Assembly (NCBI GenBank): GCA_027068915.1
Contig: JAMOLT010000031.1
Location: 1 to 33,103 of the forward strand
Direction of reading: 5' to 3'
Length of the DNA stretch: 33,103 bases
Origin: Sedimenticola sp.
GTDB taxonomy: Bacteria > Pseudomonadota > Gammaproteobacteria > Chromatiales > Chromatiaceae
Under the pieces are notes generated by a model. That model worked only from the letters and a program-made list of their open reading frames with translations, had not been told where the DNA came from and did not search any database. Numbering within the stretch: position 1 is the first letter of the stretch; each line of letters starts with the position of its first letter. The position numbers were made by a program, and so were the translations under genes. This document shows, one piece after another, positions 21,421-31,633 of the stretch.

Positions 21421-21526
21421 GCATGAGAGGGCAGGGTTGCCCTGACACGGTTGTTAGCCAGATGGCGTAACAGTGGGAAATTTGATTGTTGAGGTTTCCC
21501 GGAACCCCGTTTACGGGGTTTTTTTG
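21421..21526 (+). ncRNA. Structured leader of rimP-nusA, possible attenuator or small RNA
   Basis: From the predicted start, the transcript would form AGGGCA/TGCCCT (21428-21443), GGGAAA/TTTCCC (21475-21500) and an intrinsic terminator (21503-21526). No tRNA is present here, although E. coli has a tRNA-Met gene at this place. The RNA is about 105 nt and could be a released small RNA or a leader with regulated readthrough into rimP. An attenuator-type rimP leader has been described in enterobacteria; I cannot show homology. Confidence 0.5.
21503..21526 (+). terminator. Intrinsic terminator 1 in the rimP leader
   Basis: AACCCCG/CGGGGTT with a four-base loop followed by a run of eight T residues (21519-21526). 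It lies about 80 nt before rimP and downstream of the strong promoter, so it must be read through for the operon to be expressed. Confidence 0.85.
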
Positions 21527-21543
21527 TTATTGGTAGATCAGGA

Positions 21544-21567
21544 ATGGGCCTCGCGCCCATTTTTTTA
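21544..21567 (+). terminator. Intrinsic terminator 2 in the rimP leader
   Basis: ATGGGC/GCCCAT with a five-base loop, then a run of eight T residues including the end of the stem. It follows terminator 1 by only 17 nt, making two tandem terminators ahead of rimP. Confidence 0.75.
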
Positions 21568-21604
21568 TTTGTGAGTCTGAGCCCGCAGCTTCAGATTGGA
21601 AGAT

Positions 21605-22063
21605 ATGCAGAAAGCATCGGCGAAATTGCAGGAAATAGTGCGTAACGTGGTTGAACCCATGGGTTATGAGCTTGTGGGAGTAGAATACCTGAGCGGTTAC
21701 CAGGGTGGTAATCTGTTGCGTATCTATATAGATACGGAGAAGGGAATCGATGTTGACGACTGTGCTGCCGTGAGCCACCAGCTCAGCGGCGTGTTTGATG
21801 TGGAAGATCCTCTTCCCGCCCAGTACAGCCTGGAGGTATCGTCTCCGGGGCTGGATCGGCCGTTGTTCGATACGGAAGATTATCGGCGCTTTGTCGGGCG
21901 CAAGGTAAACATCAGGCTTGATTCATCCATTGGCGGGCGCCGCAAGTACAAGGGGCTGCTGGTGGGAGTGGAAGACGATGAAATCCTGGTAGAGGTGGAC
22001 GGTGAGGTCTATCCTTTGTTCATGGAGCAGATTCAGGAGGCGCGTCTTGTTCCGGAAATTTAA
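21605..22063 (+). CDS. rimP: Ribosome maturation factor RimP
   Basis: A 152-residue protein needed for 30S subunit maturation. Blocks seen are VVEPMGYELVGVEY, LLRIYIDTEKGIDVDDCAAV, QYSLEVSSPGLDRPLF and the C-terminal SH3-like part from about 85 on. ATG 21605 gives a normal length, but GGAAG is only 2 nt before it; a TTG at 21596 three codons earlier is possible. It is first gene of the operon, 18 nt before nusA. Confidence 0.93.
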   Translation: MQKASAKLQEIVRNVVEPMGYELVGVEYLSGYQGGNLLRIYIDTEKGIDVDDCAAVSHQLSGVFDVEDPLPAQYSLEVSSPGLDRPLFDTEDYRRFVGRKVNIRLDSSIGGRRKYKGLLVGVEDDEILVEVDGEVYPLFMEQIQEARLVPEI

Positions 22064-22081
22064 TTTACTGAGGGTATCGCG

Positions 22082-23608
22082 ATGACCAAAGAAATCCTGT
22101 TCGTCGTAGACGCGGTTTCTAACGAAAAAGAAGTCGATAAGGATATTATTTTTGAAGCCATTGAGGCTGCACTTGCTTCTGCCACGCGGAAAAAGCATGG
22201 TGGGGATATTGAAGTGCGTGTGGTTATCGACCGGGAAACTGGTGATTACGATACCTTCCGCCGCTGGTTGGTGGTAGATGACAGTGAAACCCCGGTGTTG
22301 GAGAACCCAAAATCGGAAATTACCCTGAGCGCAGCTCGTGCCAGTGACCCGGATGTCCAGCCCGGTGACTATGTAGAAGAACCTATGGATTCCATCGAGT
22401 TTGGCCGAATTGCCGCCCAGACCGCCAAGCAGGTTATCGTACAGAAAGTGCGGGAAGCAGAAAGAGCCAAGGTAGTGGAAGCCTATGAAGACAAGATAGG
22501 GCAGCTGGTTACCGGCGTGGTAAAGCGCCTGGATCGTGGAGCCATCATCATGGATCTTGGTGGCAATGCGGAAGCGATCATTCCCCGCAGCGATGTTATC
22601 CCCAAGGAGCCGGTCAGAATCGGCGACCGTTTGCGCGGATTTCTGCAGGCGATTCGTACCGATGTGCGCGGCCCGCAATTGTTCGTTTCCCGTACCGCGC
22701 CCGAGCTGCTCATCGAATTGTTCAAACTGGAAGTGCCGGAAGTCGGCGATGGCCTGATTGACGTACTGGGTGCGGCTCGTGATCCCGGGCGCCGCGCCAA
22801 GATTGCGGTGCGTTCCAACGATCCGCGTATCGATCCCGTTGGTGCTTGTGTGGGCATGCGCGGCTCCCGGGTGCAAGCAGTTTCCAACGAGCTGGCGGGG
22901 GAGCGCGTGGATATCATCCTGTGGGATGATAACCCGGCCCAGTTCATTATTAATGCCATGTCTCCGGCAGAAGTGGCTTCCATCGTGGTGGACGAAGATG
23001 CTCACTCCATGGATATTTCCGTAAAGGAAGAGAACCTTTCCCAAGCCATTGGAAGCGGCGGTCAGAATATTCGTCTGGCCAGCCAGCTTACCGGCTGGAC
23101 ACTCAATGTCATGAGTGAGGATGAACTGGCAGAGAAAGCAGATGCCGAGGCACAGCAATACGTGCAGGGCTTCATGGAAGAGCTGGATGTGGATGAGGAG
23201 GTGGCGATCATTCTCGCGCAGGAAGGCTTCACCTCAGTCGAGGAAATCGCCTATGTGCCCGAAGAGGAGCTGCTCGCCATCGAAGAGTTCGATGCCGATA
23301 TTGTGGAAGAACTGCGCAACCGTGCCAGTGATGCATTGCTCACGCGTGCCATTGCCAGTGAGGAAAAACTGTCAGATGCCGAGCCGGCGGAAGACCTGCT
23401 GGCCATGGAAGGCATGACGGAAGACCTGGCGCATCAGCTGGCTTCCAATGGCATCGTCACTATGGAAGATCTTGCGGAGCAGGCGGTAGATGAATTGATG
23501 GAATTGGAAGGCATGGATGAAAAACGTGCTGGTGAGCTGATCATGACAGCACGGGCGCCCTGGTTTGAAGAAGCCGAAAATGAAACAGAAACCGAGCCCA
23601 AGGGGTAA
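22082..23608 (+). CDS. nusA: Transcription termination/antitermination factor NusA
   Basis: A 508-residue protein that binds RNA polymerase and nascent RNA, affecting pausing, termination and antitermination. Order: N-terminal RNAP-binding domain (about 1-125), S1 domain (about 135-200, GQLVTGVVKRLDRGAIIMDL), KH1 and KH2 (about 200-345, VGACVGMRGSRVQAVSNEL and SQAIGSGGQNIRLASQLTGW), then two acidic repeat domains (about 365-500), where DLLAMEGMTEDLAHQLASNG and DELMELEGMDEKRAGELI show the repeat. The acidic repeats are the form found in gammaproteobacteria. It is 18 nt after rimP and 12 nt before infB. Confidence 0.97.
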   Translation: MTKEILFVVDAVSNEKEVDKDIIFEAIEAALASATRKKHGGDIEVRVVIDRETGDYDTFRRWLVVDDSETPVLENPKSEITLSAARASDPDVQPGDYVEEPMDSIEFGRIAAQTAKQVIVQKVREAERAKVVEAYEDKIGQLVTGVVKRLDRGAIIMDLGGNAEAIIPRSDVIPKEPVRIGDRLRGFLQAIRTDVRGPQLFVSRTAPELLIELFKLEVPEVGDGLIDVLGAARDPGRRAKIAVRSNDPRIDPVGACVGMRGSRVQAVSNELAGERVDIILWDDNPAQFIINAMSPAEVASIVVDEDAHSMDISVKEENLSQAIGSGGQNIRLASQLTGWTLNVMSEDELAEKADAEAQQYVQGFMEELDVDEEVAIILAQEGFTSVEEIAYVPEEELLAIEEFDADIVEELRNRASDALLTRAIASEEKLSDAEPAEDLLAMEGMTEDLAHQLASNGIVTMEDLAEQAVDELMELEGMDEKRAGELIMTARAPWFEEAENETETEPKG

Positions 23609-23620
23609 GGGGGTATTGGC

Positions 23621-26191
23621 ATGAGTGATATTACAGTCAGCCAGTTGGCCGCCGATGTAGGCGTTCCAGTGGATCGTCTCCTGGAACAATTTTCCCAGGC
23701 GGGATTGGACAAGAGCAGTGGCGATGATGCGGTGACGGCAAAAGAAAAGCTGGAGCTGCTTAACTACCTGCGTCGCAGTCACGGTAAGCAAAGTTCTGGA
23801 GAAAAAGCTGCCACAACAGGCAAGGTGACCTTAAAGCGCAAAACCACCACCGAGTTGAAGCAACCTGCCTCTGCCGGTCGTTCGCCCGCGGCACGGGCGA
23901 CCCGTACCGCAAAAACCGTGAATGTGGAAGTTCGCCGCAAACGCACTTTCGCGAAAGAGCCAACGGCAGAAACGGACAAGGAGCGCCTGCTCAAAGAAGC
24001 GGAGGCGGCGAAAAAGGCGCTGGCCGAACAGGCTGAGCAGCGCCGGATGGCGGAAGAGCAGGAACAGTCCCGCCGCAAGGCGCAAGAAGCCCTGCTGCAG
24101 GCAGAGCAGGATGAACGCAAGCGCATGGAAGCGGTACGCAGCAAGGCCGAAGAAGAAGAGCGTACCAAGGCTGAAGTGGAAAAACAGCGGCGAGAAAAGG
24201 ACGTCGAGCTTGCTCGCCGTGCCCAGGAACAGCGTCGAGTCCAGCAGGAAGCCCGTGAGCGCAAGGAAAAAGCCCAGCGTCGTGCGGAAGCGGGAAAGCC
24301 CGGTCGTGGGCGCAAGGAATTGCATGTGGCTGCCGGTAAGAGCGGCAGGCGTAAGCCTGCCAGAAAAAGTCGCGGCAGGGACGCTTCGCAGGCAGATATG
24401 GATCATGGGTTCCAGAAACCGACAGCACCCGTGGTGCATGAAGTAAAAATTCCTGAAAATATCAGCGTCGGGGAGCTCGCTCAGCAAATGTCCGTGAAGT
24501 CGGCGGAAGTCATCAAGGAACTGATGAAAATGGGCATGATGGTGACCATCAACCAGGTGCTGGATCAGGATACCGCTGCGCTGGTAGTTGAGGAAATGGG
24601 ACACAAGGTAGTCTTCCACAAGGAAGAGGATGTGGAGGACAAGTTGATTGCCTCCATTGCTGACGAGCCTGAAGGTGAGCTGGAGCCGCGCGCTCCGGTG
24701 GTTACGATCATGGGGCATGTAGACCATGGCAAGACCTCTTTGCTGGACTACATCCGCAAATCAAAAGTGGCGGATAGCGAAGCTGGCGGCATTACCCAGC
24801 ATATTGGCGCCTATCGCGTGGAAACCGGGCACGGAACCATCACCTTTCTGGATACACCGGGGCATGCGGCTTTCTCTGCCATGCGCGCCCGTGGTGCCCA
24901 GGCAACAGACCTTATTATTCTGGTGGTGGCTGCAGATGATGGTGTCATGCCGCAAACCAAGGAAGCGGTGCAGCACGCAAAGGCGGCAGGCGTCCCCCTG
25001 ATTGTGGCGGTGAACAAGATCGACCGGCCGGAAGCGCAACCGGATAAAGTCATGCAGGAACTGGTGGCAGAAGAAGTTGTACCGGAGGAGTGGGGTGGTG
25101 ACACTCAGTTTGTCAAGGTATCCGCCAAGACGGGTGAAGGCGTTGAGGCCTTGCTGGACGCAATTTTGCTGCAATCGGAAATTCTGGAAATCAAAGCGCC
25201 TGTCAGCGGCTATGCGCGAGGAATCGTGGTCGAATCCAGTCTCGACAAAGGGCGTGGTTCTGTAGCGACGGTGTTGGTGCAGTCTGGCACTCTAAAGAGG
25301 GGCGATGCCATCGTGGCCGGGGTTGAGTATGGTCGGGTGCGCGCCATGTTTGACGAGAATGGCAAGAATGTAAAGGAAGCCGGGCCTTCAACGCCCGTTG
25401 AAGTGCTGGGCTTGTCCGGTGTGCCTCAGGCCGGTGACAGCATGGCCATCCTGCCAGATGAGAAAAAAGCGCGGGAAGTGGCGGATATGCGCCGTGAGCA
25501 ACAGCGGGATTCCCGTCTTGCCGAACAGAAGACGGCTCAGCTGAATGAAATGTTTACCCGCATGGGTGAGGGTGAGGTGTCCTATGTGAACCTGATCATC
25601 AAGGCGGATGTACAGGGTTCGGTGGAAGCACTGAAAGAATCCTTGCAAAAAATCCATACCGATGAGGCCCGAGTCAAGATCGTGGCTGCCGGCGTCGGTG
25701 GAATCAATGAATCTGATGCCAATCTGGCGCTTACCTCCGGTGCGGCAATTATCGGCTTCAATGTGCGGGCGGACGCCTCTGCACGCAAGGTGATCGAGGA
25801 AAGCAACCTGGATCTGCGCTACTACAGCATCATCTATGAAGTGATCGATGACGTGAAGCAGGCCGTAGCCGGTCTTCTTTCTCCCGAGATCCGCGAAGAG
25901 ATTATCGGCCTGGCCGAAGTGCGCGATGTGTTCCGTTCTTCCAAGCTCGGCGCCATTGCCGGCTGCATGGTGGTGGAAGGTGCGGTCAAGCGTAACAGCC
26001 CGATTCGTGTGCTGCGTGACAACGTGGTGATTTATGAAGGCGAACTGGAATCGTTGCGCCGCCATAAAGAGGATGTCATGGAAGTGAAGGCGGGTACGGA
26101 ATGCGGCATCGGCGTGAAGAACTACAATGACGTCAAGTCCGGTGACCAGATTGAAGTGTTCTCCCGAACCGAGGTTCAGCGCGAGCTGTAA
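23621..26191 (+). CDS. infB: Translation initiation factor IF-2
   Basis: An 856-residue GTPase that places initiator tRNA on the 30S subunit and promotes subunit joining. A first IF2_N domain is at about 1-50 ([20 protein letters not shown]), then a highly charged Lys/Glu/Arg-rich coiled linker (about 55-260), the second IF2_N (about 280-335, [20 protein letters not shown]), the G domain with [18 protein letters not shown] and NKID (about 355-520), and C-terminal beta barrels with C1/C2 domains. ATG 23621 has AAGGGGG before it. In E. coli shorter isoforms arise from internal starts; candidate internal starts exist but I cannot rank them. Confidence 0.97.
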   Translation: MSDITVSQLAADVGVPVDRLLEQFSQAGLDKSSGDDAVTAKEKLELLNYLRRSHGKQSSGEKAATTGKVTLKRKTTTELKQPASAGRSPAARATRTAKTVNVEVRRKRTFAKEPTAETDKERLLKEAEAAKKALAEQAEQRRMAEEQEQSRRKAQEALLQAEQDERKRMEAVRSKAEEEERTKAEVEKQRREKDVELARRAQEQRRVQQEARERKEKAQRRAEAGKPGRGRKELHVAAGKSGRRKPARKSRGRDASQADMDHGFQKPTAPVVHEVKIPENISVGELAQQMSVKSAEVIKELMKMGMMVTINQVLDQDTAALVVEEMGHKVVFHKEEDVEDKLIASIADEPEGELEPRAPVVTIMGHVDHGKTSLLDYIRKSKVADSEAGGITQHIGAYRVETGHGTITFLDTPGHAAFSAMRARGAQATDLIILVVAADDGVMPQTKEAVQHAKAAGVPLIVAVNKIDRPEAQPDKVMQELVAEEVVPEEWGGDTQFVKVSAKTGEGVEALLDAILLQSEILEIKAPVSGYARGIVVESSLDKGRGSVATVLVQSGTLKRGDAIVAGVEYGRVRAMFDENGKNVKEAGPSTPVEVLGLSGVPQAGDSMAILPDEKKAREVADMRREQQRDSRLAEQKTAQLNEMFTRMGEGEVSYVNLIIKADVQGSVEALKESLQKIHTDEARVKIVAAGVGGINESDANLALTSGAAIIGFNVRADASARKVIEESNLDLRYYSIIYEVIDDVKQAVAGLLSPEIREEIIGLAEVRDVFRSSKLGAIAGCMVVEGAVKRNSPIRVLRDNVVIYEGELESLRRHKEDVMEVKAGTECGIGVKNYNDVKSGDQIEVFSRTEVQREL

Positions 26192-26203
26192 GTATAGTCG
26201 GCC

Positions 26204-26569
26204 ATGAAGGAATTTAATCGTGGAGACCGCATTGGTGCGCAAATGCACCGGGAGCTGGCGTTGCTGTTGCGCGATGCCGCCAAGGATCCACGCTTGTCCG
26301 AGGTGACCATTCAGGAAGTACGGGTCACCCGCGATCTGTCTCATGCCAAGATCTATTTCACTATTCTGGACAAGGACGAGGCGCAGTATTTTGTCAAGGT
26401 TCTGGGGCATGCCGCAGGCTTTCTGCGCCGCCGTTTGGGACAGATCATGAAGTTGCGCACCGTGCCCGAACTGAAATTCGTTTATGACAGCTCCATCGAA
26501 GAAGGCAAGCGTCTTTCGGATCTGATCGAGAAAGCAGTTTCCTCGGATATCAGGGAAGAAGATGGGTAG
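26204..26569 (+). CDS. rbfA: Ribosome-binding factor A
   Basis: A 121-residue KH-fold protein that binds the 30S subunit near helix 1 of 16S rRNA and helps late maturation and cold adaptation. The motifs are RIGAQMHRELALLLRD, VRVTRDLSHAKIYFTIL and LRTVPELKFVYDSSIEEGKRL. It follows infB by 12 nt and overlaps truB by 8 nt. Confidence 0.96.
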   Translation: MKEFNRGDRIGAQMHRELALLLRDAAKDPRLSEVTIQEVRVTRDLSHAKIYFTILDKDEAQYFVKVLGHAAGFLRRRLGQIMKLRTVPELKFVYDSSIEEGKRLSDLIEKAVSSDIREEDG

Positions 26570-27488
26570 ACGCCGCCGTCCGCGGGGCCGGAACATCACC
26601 GGGATTTTGCTGTTGGACAAGCCCCTGGGCCTAACCTCCAATGCCGCTTTGCAGGAAGTGAAGTACCTGTTCAAGGCGCAGAAGGCCGGACATACAGGCA
26701 GCCTGGATCCCCTGGCTACGGGGCTTCTGCCCCTGTGTTTTGGCAATGCTACCAAGATATCCGCTTTTCTGCTGGATGCAGACAAACGCTATGAGGTGCG
26801 GATCAGACTGGGTGAAACCACTTCCACGGCGGATGCGGAAGGCGAAGTGATCGAGTCCCTTCCGGCGGAGCACATTACCCGGGAAGATGTGCAGGCCGTA
26901 CTTGGCGGCTTTCTCGGAGAAATTGCCCAATTACCGCCCATGTTTTCCGCGGTAAAGCACAAAGGCCAGCGATTGTACCAACTGGCTCGCCAGGGCATCG
27001 AGGTCGAGCGCGAGGCGCGCAATATCACCATATATGACCTGCGGCTGCTGGATTTTACCGGGCCGGAATTCAATCTTCTTGTGCACTGTTCCAAAGGTAC
27101 CTATGTGCGCACCCTGGCAGAAGACATCGGCAAGACCCTGGGCGTTGGGGCGCATGTTACAGCCCTGCGGCGCACCTTGGTCGGCCCGTTTGAAGAGCAG
27201 GATATGGTCAGTATGGAAACCCTGCAGCAGGTGTTTGAGGAGCAGGGGCTGCATGGGCTGGATCAATTGTTGTTGCCCATGGATATGGGCTTGAACCATT
27301 GGCCCGCCGTACATCTTGGTGCGGACAGTAGCTTCTATATCAAGCAGGGACAGCCGGTGCAGGTACCCAAAGCACCCACAGAAGGCTATGTGCGCATCTA
27401 TGGTGCAGATGAAAAGTTTATCGGCGTAGGTGAAATCGATGATGACGGACGGGTGGCGCCGCGTCGTTTATTGGCGAATCCCGGCTGA
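26562..27488 (+). CDS. truB: tRNA pseudouridine(55) synthase TruB
   Basis: A 308-residue enzyme making pseudouridine 55 in the T loop of tRNAs and acting as a tRNA chaperone. The N-terminus is Arg-rich (MGRRRRPRGRN), then GILLLDKPLGLTSN; the catalytic motif AGHTGSLDPLATGLLP gives Asp49. SKGTYVRTLAEDIGKTLGVG is the typical second block, and the C-terminal part (about 250-305) is a PUA-like domain. ATG 26562 lies inside the rbfA end (8 nt overlap), so translation is coupled. A gap of 150 nt to rpsO contains a leader. Confidence 0.96.
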   Translation: MGRRRRPRGRNITGILLLDKPLGLTSNAALQEVKYLFKAQKAGHTGSLDPLATGLLPLCFGNATKISAFLLDADKRYEVRIRLGETTSTADAEGEVIESLPAEHITREDVQAVLGGFLGEIAQLPPMFSAVKHKGQRLYQLARQGIEVEREARNITIYDLRLLDFTGPEFNLLVHCSKGTYVRTLAEDIGKTLGVGAHVTALRRTLVGPFEEQDMVSMETLQQVFEEQGLHGLDQLLLPMDMGLNHWPAVHLGADSSFYIKQGQPVQVPKAPTEGYVRIYGADEKFIGVGEIDDDGRVAPRRLLANPG

Positions 27489-27638
27489 ATGTAGGATAAT
27501 TCATTTTTTGCCTGGATCGGTTCAGGTTGTTGTTGCTGAAGACAGGGTTTTCGGCTTTATTTATCGCCAGTTCCGCCTGAACTCATTGTTGGACGGAACA
27601 TTGCATGTCGCAGGCGAGTGTTTATCTGGAGAAATATT
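27489..27638 (+). promoter_or_regulatory. rpsO leader with possible autoregulatory structure
   Basis: Two nested pairings are possible: GTTCAGG (27520-27526) with CCTGAAC (27576-27582), and, directly adjacent, GTTCCG (27570-27575) with CGGAAC (27594-27599). S15 autoregulates its own mRNA through leader structures that vary between bacterial groups, so this is a candidate binding site. I see no convincing promoter or terminator in the spacer. Confidence 0.4.
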
Positions 27639-27908
27639 ATGTCAATGAGTGCAGAGACCAAAAAGCAAATTGTGGAAGAGTATGGCAAGAGCCCTGCAGA
27701 TACGGGTTCTACCGAAGTTCAGGTGGCATTGCTTACCTGGCGCATCAATGACCTCACCTCCCATTTCAAGGAGCACAAGAAGGATCATCATTCCCGTCAG
27801 GGCCTGATCCGCATGGTCAACTCCCGCCGAAAGTTGCTTGACTATCTCAAAGGCAAGGACGTAGAGCGCTATCGTGATCTGATCAAGCGTCTCGGTTTGC
27901 GTCGTTAA
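27639..27908 (+). CDS. rpsO: 30S ribosomal protein S15
   Basis: An 89-residue protein, the exact length of E. coli S15, binding the three-way junction of 16S rRNA helices 20-22. [39 protein letters not shown] and the end [20 protein letters not shown] are fully typical. ATG 27639 follows TGGAG at 7 nt; a further ATG two codons downstream would be a shorter alternative. pnp starts 37 nt later. Confidence 0.97.
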   Translation: MSMSAETKKQIVEEYGKSPADTGSTEVQVALLTWRINDLTSHFKEHKKDHHSRQGLIRMVNSRRKLLDYLKGKDVERYRDLIKRLGLRR

Positions 27909-27945
27909 TCCATGGCCATAAGTTCATAAACGAAGGAATACCCAA

Positions 27946-30039
27946 GTGACTGCAATCAAAAAAGAATTCCAGTTCGGCGATCACAAAGTGACGTTGGAAA
28001 CCGGAGAAGTGGCCCGTCAGGCAGATGGCGCGGTAATCATCAATATGGACGATACTGTGGTGCTCTGTACCGTAGTGGGCTCCAGGCATGCTATGGAAGG
28101 GCGCGATTTTTTCCCCCTGACCGTGGATTACCAGGAAAAGACCTATGCGGCAGGCAAGATTCCCGGCGGTTTTTTCCGTCGTGAAGGGCGGCCTTCCGAG
28201 AAGGAAATTCTGGTGGCGCGCCTCATCGATCGTCCCGTCCGACCGCTGTTTCCCAAGGGTTACACGAACGAGACGCAGGTGATTTGTACCGTCATTTCTC
28301 TCAATCCCTATGTTGATCCCGAGATTCCTTCGTTGATTGGCACCTCTGCTGCACTGGCTATTTCCGGCCTGCCCTTCCAGGGCCCCATCGGCGCTGCGCG
28401 AGTAGGCTATAAGGATGGACAGTATTTGCTGAACCCTCCTGGCGCCGGCCTGAGTGAAGTCACGGATCTGGATCTGATAGTTGCTGGTACAGACAAAGCC
28501 GTGCTGATGGTGGAGTCCGAGGCGCGGGAGCTTTCCGAAGAAGTAATGCTGGGTGCGGTGCTGTTTGGTCATGAGCAAATGCAGGTGGCCATCGAAGCCA
28601 TTCGTGAACTTGCTGCCGAAGCAGGCAAGGAAGCCATGGAGTTCAGTTTGCCGGAAGAAGATGCAGATCTGGCGCAGAAGGTTGCTGAAGTGGCGGGTGC
28701 CGGCATTGGCGAAGCCTATTCCACTACCGACAAAATGGAGCGTTATGCCAAGCTGGATGCAGTCAAGGCAGCAACGGTTGAGCAACTTTGTTGCGGTGAT
28801 GCGCCCCAGTGGTCGGAAGACCAGGTGTCAGCGGCACTGGACAAGCTGAAGAAAAAGACCGTGCGCAGCCGCATTCTTGCTGGCGAGCCGCGTATCGACG
28901 GTCGCGATACCAAGACCGTGCGCAATATCGATATCAAGACGGGTTTGCTGCCGCGTACTCATGGCTCTGCATTGTTCACCCGTGGCGAAACCCAGGCGTT
29001 GGTGATTACCACTTTGGGTACCGAGCGTGATGCACAGATCGTGGACGCCCTGGATCGCTCCTACCGCGAACCCTTCATGCTGCATTACAACTTCCCTCCA
29101 TTTTGTGTTGGTGAGACCGGACGTGTAGGCAGTCCCAAACGTCGTGAAATCGGCCATGGCCGCCTCGCCAAGCGTGGTGTGTTGTCGGTAATGCCCTCCC
29201 TGGAGGAATTCCCGTACTCCGTGCGCGTGGTTTCCGAAATCACCGAATCCAATGGTTCTTCGTCCATGGCTTCGGTGTGTGGCACCAGTCTTTCCCTGAT
29301 GGATGCCGGCGTGCCCATCAAAGCACCTGTTGCGGGTGTGGCCATGGGCCTGATCAAGGAAGGCGACGACTTTGCCGTGCTTACCGATATCCTCGGTGAC
29401 GAGGATCATCTGGGCGACATGGACTTCAAGGTAGCGGGCACAGAAGCCGGCATCAATGCCTTGCAGATGGACATCAAGATCGACGGGATTACCCGTGAGA
29501 TCATGGATACTGCACTGACGCAGGCCAAAGATGGCCGCATGTACATCCTCGGCGAAATGAACAAGGCCATCGAATCGCCCCGCCAGGAAATGTCCGAGCA
29601 TGCGCCGCGCATTATTTCCTTCCGCATCCACCCAGACAAGATTCGTGATGTTATCGGCAAGGGTGGCGCCACCATCCGCTCCATCACCGAAGAAACCGGT
29701 GCTACCGTCGATCTCGATGACAGCGGCCTGGTCAAGATCTTCTCCGTGGACAAGGCTGCCGGTGAGAAAGCGCGCAAGCGCGTTGAACTGATTACCGCAG
29801 ACGTGGAGGTCGGTACGATCTATGAAGGCAAGGTAGCCAAACTCATGGACTTCGGTGCTTTCGTGACTATTCTTCCCGGCAAGGACGGGCTGGTGCACAT
29901 CTCACAGATCAGCGAAGAGCGGGTCGAGAAAGTCAGCGACAAGCTGTCCGAGGGAGACGTCATCAAGGTGAAAGTGTTGGAAGTGGACAAGCAAGGGCGG
30001 ATTCGCCTGAGCATGAAAGCCGTGGGTGAGGACGAATAG
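27946..30039 (+). CDS. pnp: Polyribonucleotide nucleotidyltransferase (PNPase)
   Basis: A 697-residue phosphorolytic 3'-to-5' exoribonuclease and degradosome partner of RNase E, also encoded in this window. Two RNase PH domains (about 1-210 and 310-540) flank a helical linker; KH (about 553-610, [20 protein letters not shown]) and S1 (about 620-690, [20 protein letters not shown]) follow. The start GTG 27946 has AAGGA upstream. It ends in [10 protein letters not shown] and TAG 30037-30039, 31 nt before a terminator. A diverged copy of this last segment occurs at 32985-33028. The length matches the family (E. coli 711). Confidence 0.97.
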   Translation: MTAIKKEFQFGDHKVTLETGEVARQADGAVIINMDDTVVLCTVVGSRHAMEGRDFFPLTVDYQEKTYAAGKIPGGFFRREGRPSEKEILVARLIDRPVRPLFPKGYTNETQVICTVISLNPYVDPEIPSLIGTSAALAISGLPFQGPIGAARVGYKDGQYLLNPPGAGLSEVTDLDLIVAGTDKAVLMVESEARELSEEVMLGAVLFGHEQMQVAIEAIRELAAEAGKEAMEFSLPEEDADLAQKVAEVAGAGIGEAYSTTDKMERYAKLDAVKAATVEQLCCGDAPQWSEDQVSAALDKLKKKTVRSRILAGEPRIDGRDTKTVRNIDIKTGLLPRTHGSALFTRGETQALVITTLGTERDAQIVDALDRSYREPFMLHYNFPPFCVGETGRVGSPKRREIGHGRLAKRGVLSVMPSLEEFPYSVRVVSEITESNGSSSMASVCGTSLSLMDAGVPIKAPVAGVAMGLIKEGDDFAVLTDILGDEDHLGDMDFKVAGTEAGINALQMDIKIDGITREIMDTALTQAKDGRMYILGEMNKAIESPRQEMSEHAPRIISFRIHPDKIRDVIGKGGATIRSITEETGATVDLDDSGLVKIFSVDKAAGEKARKRVELITADVEVGTIYEGKVAKLMDFGAFVTILPGKDGLVHISQISEERVEKVSDKLSEGDVIKVKVLEVDKQGRIRLSMKAVGEDE

Positions 30040-30070
30040 TCTCAAATCAGTAGCGGGCACAAAATAAAAA

Positions 30071-30092
30071 CGGAGCTTCGGCTCCGTTTTTT
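30071..30092 (+). terminator. Intrinsic terminator after pnp
   Basis: CGGAGC-TTCG-GCTCCG (30071-30086) with a stable UUCG tetraloop, preceded by an A-run and followed by TTTTTT. It ends the rimP-to-pnp operon. A second, shorter version of it is found at 33048-33065 next to the duplicate pnp tail. Confidence 0.92.
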
Positions 30093-30263
30093 GTTGTCCC
30101 CATTGTTTCTCAGAGATTCACCTGCGCTCGCCAGCCCATCCGCATGAAATATCTGGGCAGAGTAGAGTAGTAGCTTTTTCCCCTGTATGGGATAAGGTAT
30201 TTTTGAATTCGGGGAGTCTGAATAGCCAAAGAATTATCTCATGAATGAAAAACAGAAACCTCT

Positions 30264-31631
30264 ATGCCCGAGCGCAACGAACACCGCTTCGACCACACCC
30301 CCATGAATCAGGAAGACAGCTATATTCCGCCAGACATCGCTGGCGTCATCGACCCGGCCACCACCTACGACTACAATAAGGATCAGCAGCTCACCCGCAT
30401 TACCCATCCCGATGGCCAGACCATCAACCTGGACTACCATGCCCGAAAAGGCCAGCTCACCACCCTGACCCTTCCTCGTGGCAGCTACAATTACGCCTAT
30501 GATGTCACCAGTGGCGATCTCACCCGCATCACCGCACCCGATGGCGGAACCCTGTCCTACAGCTACGATGGCCTGTTGCCGGTCAACACCACCTGGGGCG
30601 GTGAAATCAGCGGCACTCTTATCCGTAGCTGGAACAATGACTTTCGTCTCAGCGCCCTGGGGCTGGATCTGGGCAATGGTGCTGATGCCCTATCCTACAG
30701 CTATGATAATGACGGCCTGCTCACCGCCACCACCCTGGGTGGACTGAGCACCACCAACAGCTACAACCTGTTCGGCGAACTGACTGCCCATAGCACCACC
30801 CACGGCTCCACGACGCGCTATGCCGCCACCTACCAGTACGACAATCTCGGGCGCATCACCCAAAAACAGGAAACTGTACAAGGTGCAGCCACCATCTATG
30901 ACTACACCTATGACCTGGCGGGCCGCCTGAGTGAAGTCAAGACCAACGGCGTCAACAACGCCACTTACGGCTTTGATGCCAACGGCAACCGCAGCGAGGG
31001 CACTTACGACGCCCAGGATCGCCTGCTTACCTGGGGCGGCGCCAGCTACGCCTACACCGCCAACGGCGAACTAAAGAGCAAAATCGAAGGGGGCGTCACC
31101 ACTCCGGGGTTCCAGCCGTTTGGGTTTGCTGGCGGCCTGTATGACCAGCATACCGGGTTGGTAAGGTTCGGGGCGAGGGACTATGATGCGGAGACGGGCA
31201 GGTGGACGAGTAAGGATCCGATACGGTTCGAGGGCGGGGATGCGAATCTTTACGCCTATGTGGCGAATGATCCGGTGAATTGGGTAGATTTGGATGGTTT
31301 ATCACCCTATCTGGGTGGAACAATGATGGATCCCGATGTCTGGTTGGCAGAGATGCTTGAATATGAATTTGATCCCGTTTTAGAAGAAGCTGTAGATTAT
31401 GGAAACTGCGTTTTATCGTGTGTGGGGGATGTCGCTATTGGTGAAGGTGTAACGCAATTAATAGAAAAAGGAGCCACAAAGGGCGCACAGTGTGTTTCAG
31501 AAAAGGCGGCGAAAGAGGTTCTGAAAAAAGCTGCAGAAAATGCTGCTAAAAAAGTAATACCTGTGATTGGGCAGTTATCTACTGGAGCTTCTGTTGGCCA
31601 GGCTGGGTCATGCTTTTGGATATGTGAGTAG
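30264..31631 (+). CDS. Truncated orphan Rhs protein with variable C-terminal tip
   Basis: A 455-residue frame. Residues about 30-290 are YD repeats (for example NLDYHARKGQLTTLTLPRGS, YDYTYDLAGRLSEVKTNGV). The RHS core follows at about 291-347: GLYDQHTGLVRFGARDYD, GRWTSKDPIRFEGG, LYAYVANDPVNWVDLDGL. Full Rhs proteins usually exceed 1000 residues; here the N-terminal portion, with signal or VgrG/PAAR adaptor regions, is missing, and the ATG at 30264 has no good binding site, so this is likely a displaced 3' end and may be silent. The tip of about 105 residues after DGL has five Cys, an Ala/Lys-rich helical middle and ends in GSCFWICE; I do not recognise it. The tip is much more AT-rich than the repeats. 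Confidence 0.75.
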   Translation: MPERNEHRFDHTPMNQEDSYIPPDIAGVIDPATTYDYNKDQQLTRITHPDGQTINLDYHARKGQLTTLTLPRGSYNYAYDVTSGDLTRITAPDGGTLSYSYDGLLPVNTTWGGEISGTLIRSWNNDFRLSALGLDLGNGADALSYSYDNDGLLTATTLGGLSTTNSYNLFGELTAHSTTHGSTTRYAATYQYDNLGRITQKQETVQGAATIYDYTYDLAGRLSEVKTNGVNNATYGFDANGNRSEGTYDAQDRLLTWGGASYAYTANGELKSKIEGGVTTPGFQPFGFAGGLYDQHTGLVRFGARDYDAETGRWTSKDPIRFEGGDANLYAYVANDPVNWVDLDGLSPYLGGTMMDPDVWLAEMLEYEFDPVLEEAVDYGNCVLSCVGDVAIGEGVTQLIEKGATKGAQCVSEKAAKEVLKKAAENAAKKVIPVIGQLSTGASVGQAGSCFWICE

Positions 31632-31633
31632 GC

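Noticed and set aside
21421-21600. tRNA gene ahead of rimP, as in E. coli
   Set aside because: I could not build a cloverleaf or find a TTCGA T-loop; the region is hairpins and terminators.
21923-23158. 411-codon minus-strand frame opposite nusA
   Set aside because: NusA is certain on the plus strand and the antisense product has no recognisable features.
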